Shown here piece by piece: positions 1 through 5,988 of a DNA stretch of 9,731 nucleotides (position 1 is the stretch's first letter; each line of letters opens with the position of its first letter). A model generated the notes under the pieces. It saw only the letters and a list, made by a program, of their open reading frames with translations, did no database searches and was not told where the DNA came from. Source of the stretch: DASZHA01 sp049644325 (GTDB lineage Bacteria; Chloroflexota; Dormibacteria; DASZGP01); the NCBI GenBank assembly GCA_049644325.1, contig JBARRR010000069.1, forward strand, positions 1-9,731. Direction: 5' to 3'. Position numbers and translations under genes: made by a program.

Positions 1-1512
1 CGCCAACGGCAGGCGGCGGCGGCTGACGAGGCGGCTCGCGCCCGGCAGCAGGGCGCCGACACGCGCGTGTCGCGGCTCGAGGAGCGGATCGCCCTGGTCG
101 ACTCGCTGGCCGAGCACGGCGAGCTGCAGGCGCCATCGGCGGCGCGCCTGGTCCGGCTGCTGCAGGCGCCCGGGGTGCGCCAGGCCGCCGTCGCCGCCGG
201 GATCCAGGCCGAGGAGCTGAACCGATGGCTGGACGACGGCCGCACCGAGCAGGCGTCGCTGGCACGGGCCCGGGCGGAGGCGGAAACGGAGCTGGTGGGG
301 GCCCGCGACGAGGCTCTGACCGCGGTCTCGGTGGTGGTGGCCGCGCGCGGGCAGCTGGCGTCGGCGGAGTCGGCCCTGGAGGTGGCCCGAGAGGCCAGCG
401 TCGAGCGACAGGCGCGGGTCCTGGCGCTGTCTGCCCGTGCCGACACCTCGCGTGCCCGCCTGGAGCGGGCCCAGTCGGCGGAGCTGAAGCAGCGGGCCGA
501 GGTCTTGCGCATCAAGGAGCGCCTGGCGGCGGCGCGGCGAGTCACGGCCGAGCTGGAGCGGGAGCGCACCGCCGCCGCCACCAAGGCCGCCATCGCGAGT
601 GCCGAGCTGGAGCGCGCGCCCGGGGCGGCCCCCGATCCCGAGGTCGAGAGCCTGACCGCGCGGCTGGTGGAGTTGGAGAAGGGCAACCTGGAGCGACGGG
701 TGGCGCTGGCCCACCAGGAGGAGGCGCTGACCGCGGCCACCATCCAGCTCGCCGAGGCGGAGGCGGCGCTGGCCGACCTGACGCAGCGGATGGGCGGCGC
801 CGGCGCCGAGGAGCTGGCCGGCGCCGAGGTCGACTGGGAGAAGACGCAGCGGGACATCACCCGCCTCGAGCGTCAAGTTGCCCAGATGGGGCTGGTCAAC
901 CCGCTGGCGATCGAGGAGTACGAGCGCGACAACGCACGGCTGGGCGCCATCAGCGGCCAGCTCGACGACCTCCGAGGCGCGCGCGAGGGCCTGGAGCAGG
1001 TCGCCGCCGAGCTCGGAGCCGAGATCGACCGCCGTTTCGAGGCCGTCTTCGGGGCGGTCGCGTTCAACTTCCAGGAGACCTTCGCCGTGCTCTTCGACGG
1101 CGGCAAGGCCACCCTGCGGCTGGACGACCCCGAGGCCGAGGAGCCCGGCGTAGACATCCTGGCGCAGCCCGCGGGCAAACGCATGCGCAACATCCGGCTG
1201 CTGTCCGGCGGGGAGCGGGCGCTGACGGCGCTGGCATTCATCCTCGCCCTGGAGAAGGTCAACCCCAGCCCCTTCTACATCCTCGACGAGGTCGACGCTC
1301 CCCTCGACGACGCCAATGTCCGCCGCTTCAACACGCTGCTGCGGACGCTGGCGGACGACTCCCAGTTCATCCTGGTCACCCACAACCACCACACCATGAC
1401 CCACGCCGGCGCCCTCTACGGCGTGACCTTGGAGGATTCGGGGGTATCGCGGGTGGTGTCGGTTCGACTGGCCGGGGAGTCGGTGGTCCAGGTCTCCGCC
1501 GCCGCCAGCTAG
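1..1512 (+). CDS. smc: Chromosome partition protein SMC, C-terminal half (5' truncated by window)
   Basis: This is the C-terminal part of the SMC ATPase, which forms ring-shaped dimers that compact and help segregate the chromosome. The frame is open from base 1, so the start lies upstream; 503 residues are visible. Codons 1 to about 295 are Ala/Glu/Arg/Leu-rich coiled-coil arm. The conserved NPLAIEEYE segment begins at codon 300 and leads into the C-terminal head. The head has the ABC signature LSGGERA at codons 401-407, Walker B FYILDEVDAPLDD with D429/E430, and a switch histidine at codon 461 (VTHNHHTM), followed by the YGVTLEDSGVSRVVSVRL ending typical of bacterial SMC. The spacing from signature to first codon suggests the window opens just after the hinge. 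Walker A and the hinge are outside. Codons 49-81 do not look like heptad coil and resemble a helix-turn-helix. The smc-ftsY order is common in bacteria. Identity is secure; the arm architecture is not. Confidence 0.97.
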   Translation, partial: RQRQAAAADEAARARQQGADTRVSRLEERIALVDSLAEHGELQAPSAARLVRLLQAPGVRQAAVAAGIQAEELNRWLDDGRTEQASLARARAEAETELVGARDEALTAVSVVVAARGQLASAESALEVAREASVERQARVLALSARADTSRARLERAQSAELKQRAEVLRIKERLAAARRVTAELERERTAAATKAAIASAELERAPGAAPDPEVESLTARLVELEKGNLERRVALAHQEEALTAATIQLAEAEAALADLTQRMGGAGAEELAGAEVDWEKTQRDITRLERQVAQMGLVNPLAIEEYERDNARLGAISGQLDDLRGAREGLEQVAAELGAEIDRRFEAVFGAVAFNFQETFAVLFDGGKATLRLDDPEAEEPGVDILAQPAGKRMRNIRLLSGGERALTALAFILALEKVNPSPFYILDEVDAPLDDANVRRFNTLLRTLADDSQFILVTHNHHTMTHAGALYGVTLEDSGVSRVVSVRLAGESVVQVSAAAS

Positions 1513-1532
1513 GCGTCGCGGCCGGGCCCGCA

Positions 1533-1562
1533 TGGGGCTGGCTGCCTTCGCTGCTAGCCTCA
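1533..1562 (+). other. Hairpin-forming inverted repeat just before ftsY
   Basis: Bases 1533-1542 pair with 1553-1562 as RNA over ten positions, two of them G-U, around a ten-base loop (1543-1552) whose inner G-C pairs could extend it. No T-run follows, so it is not a canonical intrinsic terminator. It ends seven bases before the ftsY ATG. It could attenuate readthrough from smc, mask ftsY initiation, or be chance in GC-rich DNA. Its right arm contains the candidate -10 of ftsY. Confidence 0.35.
1555..1560 (+). promoter_or_regulatory. Candidate -10 box for ftsY
   Basis: TAGCCT fits the TANNNT -10 pattern of high-GC Gram-positives and ends nine bases before the ATG at 1570. A transcript would therefore start at or within a few bases of the start codon. 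No convincing -35 is present 16-18 bases upstream and no Shine-Dalgarno precedes the ATG, which fits leaderless expression. The call rests on position and on the same layout before ylxM and comM. Confidence 0.3.
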
Positions 1563-1569
1563 GAGCGAA

Positions 1570-2505
1570 ATGACCGAGACGCGCAAAGCCGGGATCGTCG
1601 GGCGGCTTGCCGCACGGCTGGCCTCCAGCACCGCCGGCCTCCGCGGGCAGCTTTCCGGCCTGGCCGCCTACGGTCCCATCGACGAGGGCTTCTGGGAGGC
1701 GCTGGAGGCGACCCTGCTCTCGGCCGATCTCGGCCCCGAGGTCGCCCTGCGGCTGGCCGAGGACCTGCGGCGCGAGGCCGAGCGGCTGCAGATGAAGCAC
1801 TCCAAGGAGGCGATCGCCGGGCTGCGGACGATGCTGCTCAACCGCATGGAATGGCGACCCCGGGAGCTGACACCTCCCAGCGGCCCCAGTGTGTACCTGG
1901 TGGTGGGGGTCAATGGCACCGGCAAGACGACGTCGGCGGCCAAGCTGGCGGCGCGCTTTATCGTTGGCGGGCAGCGAGTGGTCCTTGGGGCCGCCGACAC
2001 ATTCCGCGCCGGCGCCATCGAGCAGCTGCGGCTCTGGTCGGAACGGATCGGCGCCGACTTCGTCGGCAGCGAGCCTGGCGCCGACCCGGCGTCGGTGGCA
2101 TTCAGCAGCGTCGAGGCGGGCGTCGCTCGCGGGGCGGGTGCCGTGGTCATCGACACCGCTGGCCGGCTCCACACCCAGGCGAACCTGATGGAGGAGCTGA
2201 AGAAAGTCGAGAGGAGCGTGGCCAAGGCGCTGCAGGGCGCCCCCCACGAGTCGCTGTTGGTCCTCGACGCCGCCATTGGTCAGAACTCGATCCAGCAGGC
2301 GAGGGTCTTCAATGACGCGCTCAAGCTGACCGGGCTGGTGCTGACCAAGCTCGATGGCAGCTCCAAGGGTGGCGTCATCCTGGGTTTGGAGGAGCAGCTG
2401 GGGGTGCCCGTCAAGCTCGTGGGGGTGGGGGAGAAGGCCGAGGATCTCCAGGACTTCGACCCGCGGACGTATGTCGACTCCCTCTTCGATGCGCCCAATG
2501 ACTGA
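1570..2505 (+). CDS. ftsY: Signal recognition particle receptor FtsY
   Basis: FtsY is the membrane-associated SRP GTPase that docks Ffh-ribosome complexes at the Sec translocon. The 311-residue protein is essentially an NG domain: helical N domain at about residues 20-100, then the G domain with P-loop GVNGTGKT (113-120), DTFRAGA (143-149), DTAGRL (195-200), TKLDG (259-263) and GVGEK (285-289). The long acidic A domain of E. coli FtsY is absent. Residues 5-28 instead form a basic, amphipathic-looking stretch (R6, R12, R16, R25) that may bind lipid; this is inference. An oddity is DAAIGQN at 233-239 where the family normally has D-A-T-T-G-Q-N. The ATG at 1570 is the first sensible start; it lacks a Shine-Dalgarno but follows a -10-like TAGCCT. 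Its partner ffh lies 0.7 kb downstream. Confidence 0.97.
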   Translation: MTETRKAGIVGRLAARLASSTAGLRGQLSGLAAYGPIDEGFWEALEATLLSADLGPEVALRLAEDLRREAERLQMKHSKEAIAGLRTMLLNRMEWRPRELTPPSGPSVYLVVGVNGTGKTTSAAKLAARFIVGGQRVVLGAADTFRAGAIEQLRLWSERIGADFVGSEPGADPASVAFSSVEAGVARGAGAVVIDTAGRLHTQANLMEELKKVERSVAKALQGAPHESLLVLDAAIGQNSIQQARVFNDALKLTGLVLTKLDGSSKGGVILGLEEQLGVPVKLVGVGEKAEDLQDFDPRTYVDSLFDAPND

Positions 2506-2800
2506 CGACGCCGCCGCCTGGGACACCCGGGGCAAGGCGCGGGACGAGTCAGCCCTGCTGCCCGAGCACGATTGGGTGGTGCTCAAGAAGACCGACCCCA
2601 TGGACGCCGAGGTCCTGCGGGCCGCGCTGGAGACCGCCGAGATCCCGGTGGTGCTGAAGTCAGAGTACGTCGGGCGCCTCTACGGCCTCTCCTCACAGAA
2701 GCTGGGTGAGGTAACGGTACTGGTCCCCCGAGAGCGCGAAGCCGAGGCCCGCGACCTGATCGAGAACGCCGTTCCCGTCGACTTTCCCGAATCTGACTGA
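2498..2800 (+). CDS. Small DUF2007-like protein
   Basis: This 100-residue protein resembles the DUF2007 family (putative signal-transducing protein), whose biochemical role is not established. The match is by pattern: an N-terminal strand (WVVLKKTD), a helix (DAEVLRAALETAEIPVVLKS) ending in the 'left-right choice' I-P-V segment, and a C-terminal V-T-V-L-V-P strand followed by a helix (REREAEARDLIENA). This is a small alpha/beta fold. It has no signal peptide or membrane segment and the first 25 residues are low in motif content. The ATG at 2498 overlaps the end of ftsY by 8 bases; an in-frame ATG three codons earlier (2489) is an equally possible start, and neither has a clear Shine-Dalgarno. 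Tight overlap implies co-expression with ftsY. The family assignment is moderate; that the gene is real is more certain. Confidence 0.72.
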   Translation: MTDDAAAWDTRGKARDESALLPEHDWVVLKKTDPMDAEVLRAALETAEIPVVLKSEYVGRLYGLSSQKLGEVTVLVPREREAEARDLIENAVPVDFPESD

Positions 2801-2822
2801 CTGACAATTCTGGGGGTAGACT
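2793..2822 (+). promoter_or_regulatory. Candidate promoter for ylxM-ffh
   Basis: CTGACT (2793-2798, near -35 consensus) and TAGACT (2817-2822, near -10 consensus) are separated by 18 bases in the only non-coding gap between ftsY and ffh. The -10 ends ten bases before the ylxM ATG, so the predicted transcript starts at or a few bases from the ATG. The G-run at 2812-2816 is too far from the ATG to serve as a ribosome site. This is the best -35/-10 pair in the window and may start the SRP/ribosomal operon. Confidence 0.4.
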
Positions 2823-2832
2823 CTGTCAAGTA

Positions 2833-3165
2833 ATGGCACTTGACATCACCGCGCGCCAGCGGGTCCAGCGGCTGCTCGACGCCTACGGCCAGCTGCTCAC
2901 CGACCAGCAGCGCGAGACCCTCCGGCTGCATGTCGACCGGGACTGGTCCTATGCCGAGATCGCGCGCTCCCAGGGGGTGACGCGGACGGCGGTCTACGAC
3001 ATGGTTCACCGTTCAGAAGCCGCCCTCGAAGACTACGAGGCCAAGGTCGGCCTGCTGGCCGCGGAGGGGCAGCGGCAGGCCGACCGCGATCGCCTCGGCC
3101 GGCGGCTCGACGGCCTCCAGGCCAAGCTGCAGAAGCTCCAAAAGTCTGTCAAGGAGTTGACCTAG
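2833..3165 (+). CDS. ylxM: YlxM/p13-family helix-turn-helix protein
   Basis: YlxM proteins are small sigma-70 region 4-like helix-turn-helix proteins encoded next to ffh; in streptococci YlxM binds SRP components and modulates their GTPase activity. The 110-residue product has residues about 10-66 matching this fold: LTDQQRETLRLHVDRDWSYA, then the HTH core AEIARSQGVTRTAVYDMVHR (41-60). Residues 70-107 form a charged helix with leucine spacing (LGRRLDGLQAKLQKLQKSV), a likely coiled coil, which is the usual YlxM tail. The ATG at 2833 has no Shine-Dalgarno but sits ten bases after a good -10 box. The stop lies two bases before ffh ATG, and the ffh ribosome site is inside this gene, so the two are coupled. 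A DNA-binding role is possible but not the known one. Confidence 0.88.
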   Translation: MALDITARQRVQRLLDAYGQLLTDQQRETLRLHVDRDWSYAEIARSQGVTRTAVYDMVHRSEAALEDYEAKVGLLAAEGQRQADRDRLGRRLDGLQAKLQKLQKSVKELT

Positions 3166-3167
3166 AC

Positions 3168-4502
3168 ATGTTCGAGGACCTGACCAAGCGCCTCAACGAG
3201 GCATTCAAGGGCATGCTGTCGCGTGGCGTCCTGACCGAGGCGGACGTCGATGCCGGCCTCCGCGAGGTCCGGCTGGCGCTGCTCGAGGCCGACGTCAACT
3301 TCAAGGTGGCGCGGGACTTCGTCGGCAGGGTGCGCGAGCAGGCGGTCGGCGAGTCGGTGCTGAAATCGGTGACCCCGGGGCAGCAGGTGGTCAAGATCGT
3401 CCACGACGAGCTTGTCCAGCTGCTCGGCGGCGAGAACGCGGGTATCACGTACGAGAGCAAGCCGCCCACGGTGGTCATGACCCTCGGCCTCCAGGGATCG
3501 GGCAAGACCACCAGCGCGGCCAAGCTGGCGGTCCTGGTGCGCAAGCAAGGGCACCAGCCCCTGCTGGTGGGCGCCGACGTGCACCGGCCGGCGGCCCGCG
3601 ACCAGCTCGAGGTGCTCGCCAAGCAGGCAGACGTGCCCTACTTCTCGACCTCTGGCGGCGCCGAGGAGATCGCCGGGGCGGCTCTCAAGGAGGCCGACGC
3701 CCGCGGCTACGACGTCGTCATCATCGACACCGCCGGCCGGCTGCAGCTGGACCAGGAGATGCTCGACGAGGTCCGTCGCATCCGCGACCGGGTCCGCCTC
3801 AGTGAGAGCCTGCTGGTGGTCGACGCCATGACCGGACAGGAGGCGGTCAACGTGGCCCAGACGTTCGAGCAGGAGGTCGGCGTCGACGGCGTACTCATGA
3901 CCAAGATGGACGGCGATGCGCGCGGGGGCGCGGCGTTGTCGCTCAAGGCCACCGTTGGCAAGCCGATCCGCTACGTTGGCACCGGCGAGAAGCTCAGCAA
4001 CCTGGAGCTGTTCCATCCGGACCGGATGGCGTCGCGGATCCTGGGCATGGGCGACATCGTGTCGCTGGTGGAGCGGGCCCAGGAAACCATCAGCCAGGAG
4101 GAGGCGGAAGCCGCCGCCGCCAAGCTGTCGAAGGGCCAGTTCACGCTCGACGACATGGTGGCGCAGCTGCGGCAGGTGCGAAAACTGGGACCCCTGGAGA
4201 GCGTGATCAAGATGCTGCCCGGTGGCGCCAAGATGGCCGGCGCCGCCGGCACCATGCCCGATGAGCGCGACCTGTCGCACCTCGAGGCGATCATCCTCTC
4301 GATGACCCCCGAGGAGCGCCGCAAGCCCCAGATCATCGACGGCCGTCGCAAGCGACGCATCGCCCGTGGCGCCGGGCAGACCGTACATGACGTCAACCAG
4401 GTGCTCAAGGGATTCGAGCAGATGCGTCAGCTGATGAAGCAGCTCCGTGGGGGCAAGCTCCCGCGTATCCCCGGCATGCCGGCATTGCCAGGCGGCCGAT
4501 GA
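3168..4502 (+). CDS. ffh: Signal recognition particle protein Ffh (SRP54)
   Basis: Ffh is the GTPase and signal-sequence-binding protein of SRP; with 4.5S RNA it captures nascent membrane and secreted proteins and delivers them to FtsY. The 444 residues give N domain 1-95, and G domain with P-loop GLQGSGKT (107-114), DVHRPAA (137-143; the family usually has Y for H), DTAGR (187-191), DAMTGQ (219-224), TKMDGDARGG (245-254) and GTGEK (271-275). The M domain runs from about 321; it contains the RNA-binding RRKRRIARGAG (393-403) and a methionine-containing hydrophobic groove, then a Gly/Pro tail (PRIPGMPALPGG). Length is typical. The start follows AAGGAG (3151-3156) with an 11-base spacer. It is two bases from ylxM and 31 bases from rpsP. 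No 4.5S RNA gene is seen in the window. Confidence 0.98.
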   Translation: MFEDLTKRLNEAFKGMLSRGVLTEADVDAGLREVRLALLEADVNFKVARDFVGRVREQAVGESVLKSVTPGQQVVKIVHDELVQLLGGENAGITYESKPPTVVMTLGLQGSGKTTSAAKLAVLVRKQGHQPLLVGADVHRPAARDQLEVLAKQADVPYFSTSGGAEEIAGAALKEADARGYDVVIIDTAGRLQLDQEMLDEVRRIRDRVRLSESLLVVDAMTGQEAVNVAQTFEQEVGVDGVLMTKMDGDARGGAALSLKATVGKPIRYVGTGEKLSNLELFHPDRMASRILGMGDIVSLVERAQETISQEEAEAAAAKLSKGQFTLDDMVAQLRQVRKLGPLESVIKMLPGGAKMAGAAGTMPDERDLSHLEAIILSMTPEERRKPQIIDGRRKRRIARGAGQTVHDVNQVLKGFEQMRQLMKQLRGGKLPRIPGMPALPGGR

Positions 4503-4517
4503 CGAAGACTTTCACCC

Positions 4518-4524
4518 AAGGAGG
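4518..4524 (+). promoter_or_regulatory. Strong Shine-Dalgarno that fixes the rpsP TTG start
   Basis: AAGGAGG is a full anti-16S match and lies nine bases before TTG at 4534. This places the rpsP start at TTG, since translation from there reads M-A-V-K-I-R-L-R-R-M-G, the conserved beginning of S16. An in-frame ATG at 4447 lies inside ffh and would add 29 unrelated residues. Confidence 0.85.
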
Positions 4525-4533
4525 AAACACGGT

Positions 4534-5097
4534 TTGGCAGTAAAGATCCGGCTGCGGCGCATGGGCGCCAAGAAGCGGCCCTTCTACAGGCTGGTGGTGG
4601 CGGATGCCCGCTCACCGCGCGACGGCCGTTTCATTGAGGCGGTGGGCACCTATGACCCGCTGCAGACACCAGCGGTGGTGCGCATCGATGCCGAGCGCGT
4701 CAAAGAGTGGATGGGCAAAGGTGCCCGCCCGACCGACACCGCGCGACAGCTGCTGGTCTCGGAGGGCCTGCTTGAGCGCACCGCCAAGGAGTATCCGCAG
4801 GCGGAGAGGAAGCCGAAGCTGAACAAGAAGGCGATCGCCCGAGCCGCCGCTGAGGCCGCCGCGCCGCCGCCGTCGGAGGCGCCTGCCGCCGAGGAAGCTG
4901 AGGCTGTGGCTGACACCGCCCCCGCGATGGAGGTCGAGACCGCCGCCGCGGAGGGTGAGACTGCCACCGCTGACGCCGACGGCACAGCTGACGAGCCCGC
5001 CGCCGAGCCCGCCGCCGAGCCAGCGGCCGAGGCGCCGGACGAGACCGCCGCCGAGCCCGCCGATGACGCCGAGAAGCCGGCCGAGGACAAGCAATGA
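4534..5097 (+). CDS. rpsP: 30S ribosomal protein S16 with long acidic C-terminal tail
   Basis: S16 binds 16S rRNA in the 5' and central domains and is needed for 30S assembly. Residues 1-80 are the conserved core (AVKIRLRRMGAKKRPFYRLV, DARSPRDGRFIEAVGTYDPL, then WMGKGARPTDTARQLL). Residues 81-104 are a basic linker. Residues 111-187 are a low-complexity Ala/Glu/Pro/Asp tail with about 24 acidic and 2 basic residues, including three EPAA repeats. Core-only S16 proteins are about 80-100 residues; actinobacterial ones often carry shorter tails, so 187 is long. The start is TTG with an excellent Shine-Dalgarno. The stop overlaps khpA (ATGA), implying translational coupling. The tail cannot be deduced to bind a specific partner; it is probably disordered. 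Confidence 0.96.
   Translation: MAVKIRLRRMGAKKRPFYRLVVADARSPRDGRFIEAVGTYDPLQTPAVVRIDAERVKEWMGKGARPTDTARQLLVSEGLLERTAKEYPQAERKPKLNKKAIARAAAEAAAPPPSEAPAAEEAEAVADTAPAMEVETAAAEGETATADADGTADEPAAEPAAEPAAEAPDETAAEPADDAEKPAEDKQ
4993..5028 (+). repeat. 12-base tandem repeat in the rpsP tail (three copies)
   Basis: GAGCCCGCCGCC occurs at 4993-5004 and 5005-5016, followed by a variant GAGCCAGCGGCC at 5017-5028. Each copy encodes Glu-Pro-Ala-Ala in the rpsP frame. The third copy differs only at silent positions, which suggests selection on the peptide or age. Such in-frame repeats can change copy number without frameshift. Confidence 0.85.
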
Positions 5098-5489
5098 ACG
5101 ACTACGCCGGCCTGGTCGAGTACATCGTTCGCAACATGGTCGACCACCCCGACGCGGTCGTGGTCGAGGCCCAGCCCGGCCGTGGCCGATCCCAGACCAT
5201 CGAGATCAGCCTCGACCCCGAGGACGTCGGCAGGGTGATCGGCAAGGGTGGTCGCAACATCGAGGCCATCCGGGCGGTGGTCAAGGCAGCCTCGATCAAG
5301 GACCACGAACGCGTCAACGTCGAGGTCCTGGCGGACGAGCTGCCGCCGGCGGCCGCGCCAGACGACGCCGCCCAGGGCGAGTCCCCGGTCGACGCCGCGG
5401 CATCCGACGACGCGGAGATCGAGGTCGAGACTGAGACCACCGACGCCGCTCCAGAGCAGCACGCGGAGGTCCATGACGCTGCCGAGTAA
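5094..5489 (+). CDS. khpA: KH-domain RNA-binding protein KhpA (YlqC family) with acidic tail
   Basis: KhpA-type proteins are small single-KH-domain RNA binders, usually encoded between rpsP and rimM and, in streptococci and others, linked to KhpB and cell-size control. Residues 1-79 match the family: an N-terminal helix (YAGLVEYIVRNMVDHPDAV), strands, then VIGKGGRNIEAIRAVV containing the RNA-binding GXXG loop as G50-K51-G52-G53, then a final strand (VNVEVL). The usual length is 75-80 residues; here residues 81-131 add a tail with 17 acidic residues and no Lys or Arg, similar in style to the S16 tail. The ATG at 5094 overlaps the rpsP stop by four bases, with GAGGA at 5083-5087 as ribosome site. 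The end overlaps rimM by 17 bases. The KH identity is secure; the tail function is unknown. Confidence 0.93.
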   Translation: MNDYAGLVEYIVRNMVDHPDAVVVEAQPGRGRSQTIEISLDPEDVGRVIGKGGRNIEAIRAVVKAASIKDHERVNVEVLADELPPAAAPDDAAQGESPVDAAASDDAEIEVETETTDAAPEQHAEVHDAAE

Positions 5490-5988
5490 CACCCCCACCC
5501 TTGTCCGCGTGGCCTTCGTTCGTCGCGCGGTCGGTCTGCGCGGTGAGGTCGAGGTCGAGCCGCTCACCGACGACGAGGCCCGCTTTCGGCCGGGCCTGAC
5601 GGTGCACGCCGGCCGGCGGAAGCTGACCATCGAGGCCGCGCGTCCCACGCCGCGCGGGCTCCTGCTGAGGCTTGCCGGGGTCGCCGACCGCGATGCCGCC
5701 GAGGCGCTGCGCGGCGAGTACCTGGAGGTCGATTCCGCGGACGTCGCGGAGCTGCCCGAGGGCAGCTACTACCACTGGCAGCTCGTGGGCCTCGAGGTCG
5801 AGACAACCGATGGTCGCAAGCTCGGCCGGCTGGTCGATGTTCAGCCATACCCCGCCAACGACGTGTACGTCGTCAAGGATGGGGGCGCCGAGGTGCTGGT
5901 GCCCGCGATCCGCGAGGTGGTCCGCGAGGTCGACCTCGACCGCGGCCGCATGATCGTCGAGCTGCCATCGGAGGACGAGGTTCGATGA
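5473..5988 (+). CDS. rimM: Ribosome maturation factor RimM
   Basis: RimM binds S19 in the 30S head and helps 16S rRNA 3'-domain maturation. The 171-residue product has the N-terminal RimM barrel (VRVAFVRRAVGLRGEVEVEP, residues 11-30, standing for the usual V-G-x-I-x-x-x-H-G-L-R-G-E-V) and a C-terminal PRC barrel beginning LPEGSYYHWQLVGLEVE (94-110) with VDVQPYPANDVYVV (121-134) and VLVPAIREVVREVDL (141-155). The invariant H of 'hGlrG' is replaced by V20. The ATG at 5473 lies inside the khpA end; GGAGG at 5465-5469 is only three bases away, tighter than usual. The next in-frame candidate, GTG at 5509, would remove the first strand, so 5473 is preferred. The rpsP-khpA-rimM-trmD-rplS order is the classical arrangement. 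Confidence 0.95.
   Translation: MTLPSNTPTLVRVAFVRRAVGLRGEVEVEPLTDDEARFRPGLTVHAGRRKLTIEAARPTPRGLLLRLAGVADRDAAEALRGEYLEVDSADVAELPEGSYYHWQLVGLEVETTDGRKLGRLVDVQPYPANDVYVVKDGGAEVLVPAIREVVREVDLDRGRMIVELPSEDEVR

Noticed and set aside
1513..1532. Possible terminator after smc (GGGCCC-rich stretch)
   Set aside because: Only a four-base stem is available and no T-run follows.
225..2315. A 696-codon open frame spanning smc and ftsY
   Set aside because: It is a Gly/Ala/Arg-rich shadow in another frame; the product has no recognisable fold, and both underlying genes have full family motifs.
2793..2805. CTGA tandem repeat at the end of the DUF2007-like gene
   Set aside because: Three short units are too few to be meaningful; the stretch is better viewed as a stop codon plus a -35-like element.
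3162..4388. A 408-codon open frame antisense to ffh
   Set aside because: Long antisense frames are expected in GC-rich coding DNA. It mirrors the ffh codon pattern, is His/Leu/Gly-rich and lacks motifs or a ribosome site.
4650..5648. A 332-codon antisense frame over rpsP, khpA and rimM
   Set aside because: Its Ser/Ala-rich stretch is simply the complement of the acidic Ala/Glu repeats of the S16 tail.
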